Assembly (NCBI RefSeq): GCF_000002595.2
Contig: NC_057015.1
Location: 4,433,955-4,497,954, forward strand
Direction: 5' to 3'
Length of the DNA stretch: 64,000 nucleotides
From: Chlamydomonas reinhardtii
Lineage: Eukaryota > Chlorophyta > Chlorophyceae > Chlamydomonadales > Chlamydomonadaceae
The translations under genes and the position numbers were made by a program. Under the pieces are notes generated by a model. That model searched no databases, was not told where the DNA came from, and was given only the letters and a program-made list of their open reading frames with translations. Positions 1 through 11,426 of this stretch are shown one piece after another; positions within the stretch are counted from its first letter, which is position 1; each line of letters starts with the position of its first letter.

Positions 1-3000
1 CTTCTGGTTGTACTTGTCGTTGCAGATGCAGATGATGGGGATCTTGCTGCGCTTGATGGTGTCGATCAGGTCCTGGACGCCGCCGCGGTCGCCGCCTGCA
101 TTGGCAAGGGTGTGTGTGGAGGGGTGGGGGAAGAGAGGGAGCCATGGGCACCAACATTATCCAGCAGCGCCCAAGCCCCGCAGGGCAAGAGCTGAACCTA
201 CAGCACCTCCCAAACCATACGGTACTCAGCATCCCACGCATCCCACTATCACCACCCACCACCCGGTTTCATTTGGGAATCGTACAACCACCCACCCGAC
301 ATGCCGTCCACCTCGTCCATGATCAGAAGCTGCCGCCGCGGCGCCGTGCTGCCCAAGCCGCCTCCGCAGCCGCCTCCGAACAGCCCGGGCGGCAGTGTGG
401 TGCTGGTGACCATCTCCTTGATGATGTTGGACTGCTTGCCGGCGATGCCCTCGCTGGTCTTGCCGGCCTTGTTGCGCGTGTCGCTGGCGTTCATTTCCAC
501 CACCTCGAAGCTGACCAAGTGGGAGAGGAGGCAGCAAACGCCATGCACGCGACAGCACCGTGTAAATGTGCAAGTAGCAAGCAGCTGACCCGAAATAGTA
601 ATATCTCCACCAGGCCGCCCGCCCACTCCGCACACACTTGCCCCGCCCCCGCCCCCTCCCGCCCAGCCCCTCGCCCAGCGCTCACCCCGCCTCCCGCGCC
701 ATGATGTGTGCGGCGCTGGTCTTGCCGATGCCGGGCGGGCCGCTCAGCAGCGCCGCCTTCTTGGACAGGTCCTTAGGCTTGCTGCCGCCGCCCTTGGCCG
801 TGGGGGCGGCGCCGCCGCGGAGGTGAACCTGCAGCAGTGCGGGAGGGTGCAACAATCATACCAGACACATGCGGGTACACCGCCACCAACCCAACCCCTT
901 CGTTATTGCCTAGAAGTCCTGCCTACACCCCCGGCCCTGTCCCCTTCCCCTTCTCCCAACAAACCCCCTTGCCCCCATCCCACCCCGGATGGCAGTCCTG
1001 CGCGCTGGCGCCAACGGTATGTCCATGCTGTTCCTAACGGATGTCGGCATATATGCTTGTAGTACAATAAATTATTCCGTCCATGCACGGTCAGAACCCC
1101 CATCACACACAGACACTTCGCCTTTGCCGCACCTGCTCCCAATTCATCAGCCATGACTTGAGGTTGTCGACCAGTGTGTTGTTGCCCACCAGCTCTGCGC
1201 TGTTGCGCGGCTTGTACTTGTCCACCCACAGCTGGTACTGGCCGGCGTCCCCGGCGGCGGCAGGCTGCCGAGTGACGCCGGCTGGCCGGGCGGAGGAGGG
1301 GCCGGCAGCTGCGCCGGCGCCGGGCCGCTGCGCGGCGGCAGGCTGGCTGGCCGGTTGCTGAGACGGAGGCTGTGAGGCGGGCTGCGAGGCGGGCGCGGCA
1401 GCGGCGGGTGCGGATGCGGGCGGTGCTGCGGCGTTTTCTGCCGGGATGAAAGGCTCGGAGGCGCGGATGAGTGAGAACAGGCCGTCCTCGTCAATGACCT
1501 TGGTGCCGTGCTCGCGGGCCTGTAGGGCAGATCAGGAGGTTGTGCGCGGCATGAACACCCGTCCAGTCAGCGGCGTGTCGCTAGCCGTTTACTGGGATTG
1601 GACCCGCCCCACCCCCGGACGACAGACGCTTACTACTTCATTCCTCTACCTTTCGAAAACGGAACGAAGCCCTGCGCAGCCCCTCACGCAGTCCCTCGCG
1701 CAGCCCCCTACCTTCCGGTACTTGCTCCTGCCCGTGTGGTGTCCCACCACCAGGAAGCTCGTCTTGCCCGACACCGCCCCCGTGACGCGGCCGCCGTGGC
1801 GCTTGATGTAGTCGGTGGCTTCCTCGCGGCCCAGGCTGTCCAGCACGCCGCTGATCACAAAGGTCTTGCCGGTCAGGCAGTCAGGGTGGCCGCGCGGCGC
1901 CTCCTGCGGTGAGAACAAGGTTGAGGGCGGTGCAGGGCGCGGGTGACGGTGGGGGTGCAGGGCTCGGGGGACGGTGGGGGTGCAGGGCGCAGGTGGGGGT
2001 GCGGGTGCGTGTGGGGGTGCGCCAGGCTGCGTCGGCAGCATGGCGGGCGAAGGGGACGCAGCGCTGTGCTGGATGGGTAGGGGCACTGGGCTGTAGCCTC
2101 AGCGAGCAGCATTCGAGAGCTGGGGACAGCATTGCTGCGCTGGACTGCGCATTGCACTTCCCTGCCCTCTCCGCCCTGGCCCTGCCCTCTCCGCCCTGGC
2201 CCTGCCCTCTCCACCCTGGCCCTGCCCTCTCCACCCTGGCCCTGCGGCCGCACCTTGTTGCCCTGGTTGGGCGGCGGCGCACTGGCGTAGGCGGCGCCGT
2301 CCTGGCCCTCAGGCAGCAGGCTGAAGTCCACCTGCAGGAGCGGCAGGAGCAGGAAAAGCGGGAGGAGCGGGAGGAAAGCATGGGCGAAACGCGAACGCCA
2401 GGTCACTTGACTCGTGCATGGCCCTGCAAACCCCCCCCCCCGTACGCAGCAGCCACCAGGCCACCGCAGCGACTCAGTGTAGCGCAGCCACACACATACC
2501 TCAGTCTCCGGCGGCAGCTGTGCCACCGCTGCGTCCACCGCAGCAATGGCAGACGCGGAGCCGGGGTTGGTGGAGAAGACGGCCTTGGTGGCAGCGGACT
2601 TGCGCCGGGCGGCCGCGGTCGGGCTCGCTGCTCGGGCAGGCGCCTTCTTTGGGCCCCCTGTAGCCTTGCCACCAGAGCCCTGCTCGTCCTGCGTAATCAG
2701 TTTGCGGCATTGCATGACACACAAATTACAAAAGCCGGTCGCAACCACGGCCACGTACCTTCCACCTGAACGCGTCTCCCACCTAAACGCTTAGTTGTCG
2801 TGGGACCACACTTCCCCGCGGGAGCTTTGGGCTGGTACTTACAACCCGCCCCCTCCCGCGCACCTTGGCCGGCGAGCGCGCGTGCTTGGTGCCCGCCAGC
2901 GGCTTCTTCTTCTCCGGCTCCGAGCCCTTGGGTGTGATGGTCATGGCGGGGCCCGCGACCTTTTTGCCCTTGCCCTTGGCCGGCTGCTTGGCGGCCGCAG

Positions 3001-4548
3001 CCGCGGGCTTGGCCGCAGCGGCCTTCGGCGTGGCCTTGGCCTTGGCCTTGCCGGCCTTGCCCCCCGCCTCCTCGTCCTCGCTGTCCTCCATCACCACATC
3101 GCTGTCATCGTCGTCGTCCTCCTCCTCCATCACCACGTCACTGTCGTCGTCGCTGCTCTCGTCGCCGCCCTGCAGGCCCCAGGTTCAGGCGCAGGCGGGC
3201 ACACCTGATTCCGCCGCCCCTGCATCTGCTCGACCCCGGGCCACCGGCTGCCCAACCAGCCCTGGCGGCCCTCAGGGATCCCTCGCCATCCTAGCCGCAC
3301 GTCCGACGCGCCCCGTGTGCCTCCGGCCGCCTGCATCCATCACAGCTGCCCCTCACCCCCAGGCCCTAGCCTGAAGCCCATCCCTGCCACAGCCGAACGC
3401 CGCGCCACCTCCCCAGTGCCCACCCCACCTGGTACTCCTCGTCTCCGTCCGTGCCCTCACTCGACACCTCCACCACGTCATCGTCGTCGCCGTCATCCGC
3501 CACCACACGCCGCTTCTTGGCGGCAGGCGCCTTGCCGCTAGCAGCCTTCTTGCCCCTGGGGCCCGAACACGCCCGCGTTGAGGGGATGCAGTATGTGAGG
3601 CATGATTGCAACCATTACCGAAAGGCCGGGCCTAGCGCTAGTCGCCTGCGCCCCATGCTTCACCCAGCCGCCCCAAAGCCCACACTCCGCAGGGCCCCGT
3701 GCGCATAACCCATGGCCGCCCCCCCTACTGCATAGGGTTCGGCAAATATTGGGCTGGTATCTACAACCCCCCCCCCCCCCCGCCCGTCCCCGCGCTATGC
3801 CGCTGTCCACCCACCCGGAGCCTTTGCCGCCGCTGCCCGGCGGCTGCTTCTTCGAGTCCGTGCCCGCAGCGGCGGCGCCCGCCTGCTTCTTCGGAGTAGA
3901 GGCCTTCTTCTTCTCCACCACCACCAGGTCATCGTCATCATCCTCGTCGATGATGACCCTGCTCTTCTTTGCTGCGGGCTTGGCGGCCGGCGGGGAGGCC
4001 GAGGCCGCAGGCTTGGCCGCAGCCGGCGCTGCCGCAGCCTTCGGCTCCGCCTTCACTGCTGTCGCCGCTGGCTCCTTCACGGCCGCCGACGCGACGGCAC
4101 CGCCACCGGCCTCAGCCTGGGGAGAAGGGACAGGAATGCTTGTCAGTGGGCTCTTCGTGCCAAGATGGTCAGGCATGGTGTCTCAGGGTGGCCTGACAAC
4201 AGGGAAGAGGTTGTTACCTTCGCGGCTGGGGCAGCCGGCTTGCTGGCTCCGCCTACACGTGGGCATATGCAGGTGCGTGGGGGCAGTGTGGGGTCAGTGA
4301 CGCGACGATCGTGGCCTCCGCCGAGGCCCCAAGTGTCAACCGTGCTGCGCTCACCAGGGGGTTTGCTGAAGAAGCTGCGAATGTCCTTGCCCACTGGCTT
4401 CGCTGGCTGCTTCTCCTCCTTCTTGGGAGACTTGCTGTCCGCGGGCTCTGACTTGCCCTGGAAGCGAAAGCAGGGGAGCACACTCAGACCAGCGTCGCAA
4501 CGCCCAAGGATGCTGCGCTCGTTGCGCGAGGACTGCCCGTCTCACCAT
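1..4548 (-). CDS. RFC1: Replication factor C large subunit (RFC1), 3' part missing
   Basis: RFC1 is the large subunit of the nuclear clamp loader that opens PCNA onto primed DNA. Coding exons read on the minus strand: 4546-4548, 4355-4457, 4218-4252, 3815-4116, 3429-3555, 2864-3169, 2500-2688, 2254-2331, 1712-1903, 1133-1519, 686-828, 296-510 and 1-95 (continues left). About 725 residues are visible. In order they are: an N-terminal DIRSFFSKPP motif (PIP-like, as at the start of animal RFC1), Lys/Ala/acidic-rich spacers, a BRCT domain (about 382-445, LTGKTFVISGVLDSLGREEA), the segment VDKYKPRNSAELVGN, Walker A GPPGIGKTSAA, the NASDTRNK segment and Walker B LLIMDEVDGMS. All splice phases agree. 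The AAA+ C-terminal part and the RFC1 C-terminal domain lie outside. The start is the ATG at 4548, which directly abuts a GTGAG donor. The family call is very secure; the exact N-terminus is less so. Confidence 0.95.
2161..2240. repeat. 20-bp tandem repeat in RFC1 intron 8
   Basis: Four copies of a 20-base unit (CCTGCCCTCTCCGCCCTGGC, the last two with CCACC) lie just beyond the donor of the RFC1 exon 2254-2331. Confidence 0.93.
3743..3782 (-). repeat. Poly-G/ACCAGCCC intron module
   Basis: On the minus strand this reads poly-G, then TTGTAGATACCAGCCCAATA. It lies near the donor of RFC1 intron 4. Similar copies occur at 2826-2856, 29006-29043, 31953-31990, 40313-40353, 42693-42730, 53363-53400 and 62737-62771. 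Confidence 0.75.
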
Positions 4549-4951
4549 CCTGATCTATGTCTAAGAAGAGATGTTTGACACGACGTCTACTAGCGAAGCA
4601 TCAGGTCAGTGAGTGGACTCAGCCACAAATGGCGCGAATTCAAGGTCTAAAGAACCACACAGTGCTTGGGCTGTAAGTCCAGGTTATCGGATTGGAAGCT
4701 ATGCACTCCAATGTTGTGCATCGCCTAACGCGAGAAGAAATGTTTTGCAATCAGTTTTCGGTTCCTCATTGAGCCCTTCCCCCGGTTGGCGCTCGCCAGG
4801 GACACCAGCAGTAACCAAACAAAACCAATGTTATGTAGGTGCCACATGTTGTATAGCCATTACAAAACAGTGTTTATGCCCAGGCGACTGCGGAATTCGA
4901 GACACTCCGAGACAAGCGCAACACCCGGTCGCAAACTATTTCACAAATACC
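4549..4951. promoter_or_regulatory. Divergent RFC1/PPME1 promoter region
   Basis: About 400 bp separate the two outward-facing start codons, so this stretch must hold both 5' UTRs and both promoters. It is less GC-rich than the flanking exons. I see no clear TATA box. The call rests on gene geometry only. Confidence 0.55.
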
Positions 4952-7565
4952 ATGGACAGGATGCCGGGTAGTCGGCCTCCGGGCGGCCCGGGTTCTGGGA
5001 GCCCGGCCGACCTTCTCCGCAGGCGTGCCATCGGAGCGCATGCCGTGACCGCGGCGCCGCTCGCACCGCCCGCGTCCGGCGGGCTGGGCACGCTGGGTGA
5101 AGAGGAGGAGAGCGGCAGCAGCACACAGGCCAGTGCGCCGGCTATGGAGGCGGTGCCTGCGGGTATCTTTGCAACGCCTAAGCCACGCGGAGCCGTGACG
5201 CTGGCCAACTGGGCGACGTACTGGGACCGCAAGCTTGAGGTGCAGCCCACCGGCAGGTGCGCGGGGGCTGGGCCGCCTATCGTGCTCGAGCCGCACCGCG
5301 CTCGCCGCTTCTTGTGAGGTCGCACTGCGGCCATGACAGGCCACGAAAGCACTGCGTGGCGGTGGGAGCCCAGGCGTTGCGATGTGCTTCAGGGCGTGTC
5401 TGCCGGCAGCGTGTAATTGCTCAATCGCCCACGCGGCCTGCCGTGATACGTGCTGCCTTGCGGCTGCAGGGGTGGCACCTTCAACGTGTATCTGGCGGGC
5501 GACTCGGGGCCGGTGGTCATGTGCATCCACGGCGGCGGCTACAGCGGCCTGACGTGGTCGCTGGTGGCCAAGAAGCTCAAAGACAAGTGAGGAGGAGGCG
5601 GAGGAGGGGGAGGAGAAGGCGGTGCGTGGGGGAGGGCCGCCAGCGGCGGGAATGCTCTTGCTGGCCTTGCGGCTGTATAGAAGGGCTATACGCAGAGATG
5701 GGGCCCGAGAAGGGGGGGGCGAACAGGGTGCAGAAAGGGAGCGCGAGGCTGATCGGTTATGCACCCAAGCAGTGTTCCATGAGGGTCGCTGGGGTCGACT
5801 AGGGCCTCGATGACCATGTTGCAAAACGAGAAACGATAAGTCTGCATGCACACTGCTCACATGGAAAGCACCTGCCCCATGAACATAAGAAGGCTGGCGG
5901 CGGTGCAACCTCTTGCCGCACAGGTACCGGGTAGTGGCACCCGACATGCGGGGGCACGGCCTCACAAAGACAGACAATGACACGGACTTTTCAAAAGAGG
6001 TATGTGCCGCGCCAGACCTTGCGCAGCAGGCCATGCCTGCTGCATTGCACGCGGCTCGTCAACCGTGAGCTCCTCACGTCCGTGCTCTGCCCCTGGACTG
6101 GCTGCAGACAATGTCGGACGACATCATTGCGATATGGGAGCACATGTTCGGCGCGGCGGCCTCCGCCGCCTCCAGTGGTGCGGCCAACAGCAAGGAGGGG
6201 CCGGCCCCCAGCGGCGACAGCACTCCCTCCACGCCAGCGCCCACAGCCCCCGCGACAGCACCACCGGCAGCAGCTCATGGGCCGGGCACGCCGGCGGCTG
6301 ACGCGCCCCCGGCAGGTGTACTGGTGGGCCACAGCATGGGCGGCGGGCTGGCGGTGTGGGCGGGCGCGGCCAAGCGCATAAAGCGGCTGGAGGGCGTGGT
6401 GGTGGTGGACGTGGTAGAGGGCACGGCGCTGGGTGAGTGACGGCGGCGGTGCTGGACAGATAATCGCGGCGCGCTGACTGCTCCAACCATCATGAAACGC
6501 TACTTGCCCGCATGCGATGCGTGCCGTGCAACTGTGAACCACTTCCCACGGCCGCTTGCCTCATGGCCCCGCTCCTCTCCGCCTCTGCCCCGCGCAGCCG
6601 CGCTGCCGCACATGATGAACGTGCTGGCCGGCCGGCCCGCCTCCTTTCCCTCGCTGGAGGAGGCGGTCACGTGGGCGGTGCGCAGCGGCATGAGCCGCAA
6701 CAAGGAGGCGGCAGCTGTGTCCATGCCGGGGCAGCTGCAGCAGCAGGGTGGCGCAGGGGCTGGGGCCGGGGGCGCGGGAGGAGGGCCGGGCGGCGGCGGC
6801 GGCGGCAGCGGCGGCGACGGCGGGGGGCAGTGGACGTGGCGCACGCCCCTGGAGCTCAGCCGGCCGTACTGGGAGGGCTGGTACATGGGTCTGTCAGAGG
6901 CGTTCCTGCAGGTACGTGGCACAGCCTACATGCCTGCAAGCTTGCAAAGAATGTGGAAGGGAAGGCTGGGTTGCGCGCCAGTGAGCATGGCTCATCGGCC
7001 TGCAGTCGTCAACTCTGCTGTATGTGCCGCATAAGTCGCTACTACTAGGATTACGGACTCGTGGCTAGGCCTCTGAAGTGCGTTCGCCCCTGCGCCGTGC
7101 AGCTGTCGTGTCCCAAGGCGTTGGTGCTGGCCGGCACCGACCGACTGGACCGGGCGCTGACCATCGGACAGATGCAGGTGCGAGACTCAAGACGCCCTAT
7201 CGGCCCCCAACCCGCCTGCGCGCCCCTGCCCACATAACAAGCATCACGACTCTTGCCCGACCGTTGGTCAGCATCTACCCCTCCCATGTCCCGCCTGATG
7301 AACAGCCCAGGCTACTTCTACACCCCATCTCCTTCATGCTTTCCCCTCTGCACTGCACTGCCACACGCAGGGCAAGTTCCAGTTGATACTCATGCCCACC
7401 GCCGGGCACGCCATCCAAGAGGACGAGCCCGACCGCACCGCAGAGCACCTGCTGGGCTTCCTCAAGCGCTTCCGCGTGGGCGAGCCGCCGATGGTCTTCC
7501 CGCGCGCGCCAACAGGCATCAAGCCCGTGCTGCCGGTGGTTGCGGGGCCAGTGCTGGAGCACTGA
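4952..7565 (+). CDS. PPME1: Protein phosphatase methylesterase 1
   Basis: This alpha/beta-hydrolase removes the methyl ester from the C-terminal leucine of the PP2A catalytic subunit. Exons: 4952-5256, 5470-5586, 5924-5999, 6108-6432, 6598-6911, 7103-7177 and 7371-7565, giving 468 residues with every phase matching. The oxyanion-loop segment is GPVVMCIHGGGYSGLTW, followed by VVAPDMRGHG. The nucleophile elbow is GVLVGHSMGGG (Ser near residue 241), the acid region is ALVLAGTDRLD and the catalytic His is in MPTAGHAIQEDEP. It is longer than the roughly 386-residue human enzyme. The extra length is an N-terminal tail, an Ala/Ser/Pro insert before the nucleophile and a Gly-rich run near 6740-6830. 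These low-complexity inserts are typical of volvocalean proteins and should loop out of the fold. Confidence 0.95.
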
Positions 7566-8145
7566 GTAGGGCAACGGAGAAGGCACGGAGGAGGGGCGTG
7601 TGCGGGGGGAGGACGCAGGTTATGCGACAGCTTGGGGCGGCGGTCCGCTCGGCATCGATGCGGCTGTCCGTTTCCCATAGCGCGGACGTGGTGTTTGACA
7701 CGGTAGGGAAGCTGGGGAGCGGCCGGTGCAGGCTAGCGCGTGACACTGTGTTAGTCACCTTCTTCCGGGTCGCTTGGGGCCGCGGCCAAGGCCGCGGCCC
7801 CAGCAGGGCCCAGCTGCCAAAGCGTTTCGGAGAAAGGGATTCTGGATGAGATGTGGCAGGGGTTTTGCTACAGCAACAACTTCGGGGGCATGCCATCTGT
7901 GAGTCGGTTTAATGTACAATGATGTAGGCCTCTCAAGGCCTTGGAGTTCGGCTGCCTAGTAGCGGAATGAGTCGCGATTGGGAGACACCGATTTCCATAA
8001 AGACCGCTGCACCGTCTCCTTCATGGCAATCCAAAGCAACTACACAAAGCTTGTTTTACGCACACATCAGCTGCCGACAAGCAAGCTTGACACTCCTTTC
8101 TAAACTACCTGCTACACGTTCGCATAGCCTCGCTTCGTCTGAAAC
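7566..8145. other. PPME1 3' flank and 5' flank of the PAM2 gene
   Basis: No coding exon is supported here. The stretch holds the PPME1 3' UTR and the upstream region of the next gene on the same strand. A strong GC hairpin lies at 7775-7802 and is listed separately. I did not find a clear TGTAA polyadenylation motif. Confidence 0.6.
7775..7802. repeat. Perfect GC-rich inverted repeat
   Basis: A 13-bp arm (TGGGGCCGCGGCC) is followed after the two-base spacer AA by its exact reverse complement. It would form a very stable hairpin in RNA or a cruciform in DNA. It lies about 210 bases past the PPME1 stop, most likely in the 3' UTR. Confidence 0.85.
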
Positions 8146-9029
8146 ATGTCGTCTTCTACCCTTCGCGCTGAGGCTCCCGAGTTCTACCCCAGCTACATGT
8201 ACGCGGCCACCGAGTACTACGAGGCTGGCTCGGAGGTGAGGACATTCGGCATTCGGCTAGCCGTTCTGGTGCTTCAGTGGTCACGGCCTGCTGTTTGGAG
8301 TTCGCTGATGAGTTGGGATGTGGGCCGTGTACCGAAGGTGCCTGGAAAGTGTTTCGGGTCCACGTCAGTGTCGATGCTTTAGTGAGGGCCCCATACTCGG
8401 ACTTACCTCCGTTTGCCCCTCTAGCGGCTGTATTACATCCCCCACACCGTCGGGACCTCTCTAGGTTGCGCAGCGCGAGCTGTAGCGGGCTGACTCTCGT
8501 CTTGCGAACTTCCTGCGCTTTCATTCCTTCCGTGCGCGCTGTTGCGCGTTGAAGGCTGGCCCCGCGAGCCCGGTACAATTGCTCCAACTGACAGACTGAC
8601 TCGCTGTGCTACAGGAGGGCATTACGGAGGAGGACCTCGAGGAGCTGGAAGCGCTCGAGGCCTGGGTCGAGCAGATGGCTGCCCTTGACGAGATGGAGCG
8701 CGAGCACCTGATTGCGACGGCACTCTCGTAAGTGGGAGCTCTTGACCAGCGCGTCAGGACGTTGGGGCCGGGGCAGCATGCCGTCTCAACACCCCAAACC
8801 CTTGTTGTGTTGGCAACGCAGTGCCTCGTCAGCTTGTTGCGGTTGGTGGCACATCTCACTGAGCCGCACCTCCCTCTCCTTCACCCCTGCCCTTCCTCAC
8901 CACAGGGAGGCAGAGCCGTCCCAGATCCTCGAGGCTGAGATGCGCGCTATGACGCACGAGGAGCAGGAGGCGGCGGCGGCCAGCAAGCGGAAGGGCGACG
9001 CCCGCCATCGCCACCACCACAAGCACTAG
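8146..9029 (+). CDS. Small PAM2-motif (CID/ERD15-like) protein
   Basis: Three exons (8146-8235, 8615-8727, 8906-9029) give a 108-residue protein. Near the N-terminus is LRAEAPEFYPS, a good match to the PAM2 motif that binds the MLLE domain of poly(A)-binding protein (usual form LNPxAPEFxP). The rest is strongly acidic and helical (EGITEEDLEELEALEAWVEQ), then Glu/Ala-rich, and it ends in a basic His-rich tail (RHRHHHKH). Plant CID and ERD15-type proteins share this plan: short, acidic, PAM2 near the start. A role in mRNA translation or decay through poly(A)-binding protein is inferred from the motif alone. No other domain is visible. Confidence 0.8.
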
Positions 9030-10050
9030 ACGGCTAAGTTGGTCGTGCTGGTAGCTTAGTTGCGCATGGCCGGCCACCAATGTGGGCGCAGAACTGCGCG
9101 CGGCTTAGGTTGCAGCGTGACCCCATTGCACATGACTCGGGGATCACAGCTTGCAGGCTGGTATGATAGGCTCTTGTTGATTTGCTGCATTCACGCATAT
9201 TGCGGATACGCACGCGCTGCTGCTTACCGAGCTCACTGTACGATACCTACCTACTGCTTTTGTCTTGGCGTCGTAGCACGCATCAACCAACATGAAAAAA
9301 ACCCAAAAATAGAATGATTGCTCGAGAGAAGTGATGCTGGATGCATGGCGTCGGGTGCTGTTGTAGGTTGATAGTGGTCTCGTCACAAGTTTTGCAGTGG
9401 CTATGCAGTGACACAAACCCCCACTTCAGTTGGGCGGTAGTCTGGGTTTGCATACCAATTGTGAGCGGGAAAAAAGTTTGAATTGTGTCAACGTCAGGGC
9501 GGGGGACACGTGGTGCACGCGCACAGTATTCATCTAATTGTGTGCAAGAACGCCCGTCCTCCACCGCAACCTACTGCTGTGAATGGATACGTGCTGTTGC
9601 GATAGGTGTCAGCAGACGGTTTGGGCTTAGCTGATTGTGCGGCCCGCCGGTGCATAACAAAGTCACGGCAGGGAGGCTGCTGTGCAGGTTGATCTCTTGC
9701 TAGCACAATCCCAAATTGAGAAGAAGGCACGCAGTGCTGTTCGACGCGCAAGTGCAGGCTTGCACGCAGAGCTGGTGAGGTGCACATGTAACTCATTGTG
9801 TCTGCTACCGTCAGGGTCTCCCCTGGTTACCGTAACAATAAGAAACATCGTCGCTCTATGGGATGTTCGCGTGAGTCAACTCGAGGTGGACAGTCATCTA
9901 GCGCCGGTGGCGCCTTGGTCCAGCATGCAGTACTACAGGCGGTCCGTTCCCGGGTTCGCGGGTCACTCCCCTGCTGACGGGTTTGTCAGTTGTTCGTCCC
10001 TTTCCCCGAAGGTCACTGCTGTGTGTGAATTTGTGATGCACGGTTTCCGG
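9030..10050. other. Gene-poor stretch after the PAM2 gene
   Basis: This holds the 3' flank of the PAM2 gene and then unassigned sequence of mixed composition. A TGTAA motif occurs near 9786 on the plus strand, but it is about 760 bases past the stop, so its use is uncertain. No open frame here shows a recognisable domain. Confidence 0.5.
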
Positions 10051-10524
10051 AGTCGGTAGGTTGATTGCAGTAATGGTTGAGTGGCACGTACGTGTAATTT
10101 CTTGTGCGGACGACGACCAGGCTTGCTGCTGCGTGTACGGGTCAACTTGTCTTCCTTCTTCTTGTTACTGCCCATGTATGGTGGGGGGCTAGCTACCTTA
10201 TGTTACTTTTGAGCCTGCGGCTCGGCACCACAGCTGCGGCAGCCGCAGAGGAGGTCAGCGATCTTGCTACCAAGGAACCCGCCCACCCGCCGTGCGTGCT
10301 GGATGGCTGCTGCGTGTCTGCTGATGTGCGTGAGGGACATTGGCTTTCTCGATCGGCGCGCATAGGGCAGCACAAGGTCACATAGCACGCGCCGCGTGTG
10401 AGATCCCGTTCACCAGCATTGAGATTGAATGTTTCCTGCAAGAAAAAGCCTCGCCCGCCCTTCCAGTGCGGCGTGGCGGCGGCCCGCACACGACCTGCGG
10501 CACGCACACGCACACACGCGCGCA

Positions 10525-10557
<33 letters not shown>

Positions 10558-10745
10558 TCGTGCCAAGCCACGACTGGTCCGCCAGGATCCGCCGCGCACG
10601 CACCCTGTGCGTGTGCATCCATCAGCCCGCCCCATCCTCCACGCACGCGCCTTGCTTACATACTCGATTGTGGGCAGGGAACCCCGCCACAGCCACTACT
10701 GTCACATTGCCGCCGCCGGATGTATGGATGGATGCACTCGGCGAC
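10051..10745. repeat. Direct duplication, copy 1
   Basis: This copy shares a long, ordered series of blocks with 11427-12080, in the same orientation. Examples are GAGTCGGTAG..GGTTGATTGCA, CTTGTGCGGACGACG, GAGCCTGCGGCTCGGCACCAC, GATCCCGTTCACCAGCATTG and AACCCCGCCACAGCCACT. The copies differ by many small indels and substitutions, so the duplication is not brand new. Copy 1 carries a longer (CA)n run at 10501-10554. The origin is unknown. Confidence 0.8.
10501..10554. repeat. (CA)n microsatellite
   Basis: Cytosine-adenine dinucleotides with a few GC interruptions, inside copy 1 of the direct duplication. Copy 2 has only a short interrupted equivalent near 11880-11925. Confidence 0.9.
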
Positions 10746-11426
10746 CCAGCCACGCCACCCACCGGCCCGCATTCCCCGCCCCACTGAGTAGCAGCAGCGC
10801 ATGTCCCCTGCCGCACGTGCGACCTTTGCCTGCTCACCTACCGCCTCCAACCACTCATCCTTTCACTGTCTCAGCCCCCCCTTCTCATACACACTCTCGG
10901 CCCAAGCAGTAGTACCGTATCAAAGAGCAGTAGTTGGCCCCGCCGCCGCCCACGCCGCCCAGCAGCCAAGCCCCGACCTGACTTGCCCATTCACGTGAGA
11001 TCTATGGCCACCAAGCAAGTAGGGCACGCCGAGCGAGCGCAAGTCGTGCGTGAGATCCTTTACTTCCGAATCACAACCAGCTGCGGCGGCGGCACCAGCA
11101 GCACGACCAGCTGCGCGGGCGGCAGAGGCAGCACCGCCAGCGGCGGGGCTGGGGGCGGCGGCAGCAACGGCAGTGCGGCTGCCGCCGCCGCACCACTGTG
11201 GTTAGGACAGGGCCGGCATGCGGGCTCCCAGTCCATGCTGTCGCCGCCGCCGCTCGAGCTGTTCTGCTGTCCGTTAATGGGAGAGGCCGCTACCGCCGCC
11301 GCCGCCGCCAGCTGCGCACAGACCGCGCGACCACATCCTTCCTGCTGCTCATCATCGCACTCCATGGGCACGGCCTCCTGCTGCTTCCCGCAATCCACGG
11401 CATGCTGCTGTGACATGGTGCTGTTG
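10746..11426. other. Spacer between the duplicated copies
   Basis: About 680 bp separate the two copies. On the minus strand it holds an open frame (about 11060-11413, from an ATG at 11413) with a Gln/Glu-rich start (MSQQHAVDCGKQQEAV), a Ser/Gly run and a Pro/Leu/Val-rich end. It has no recognised domain, no homologue known to me and no clear splice partners. It may be chance coding capacity in GC-rich DNA. Confidence 0.4.
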
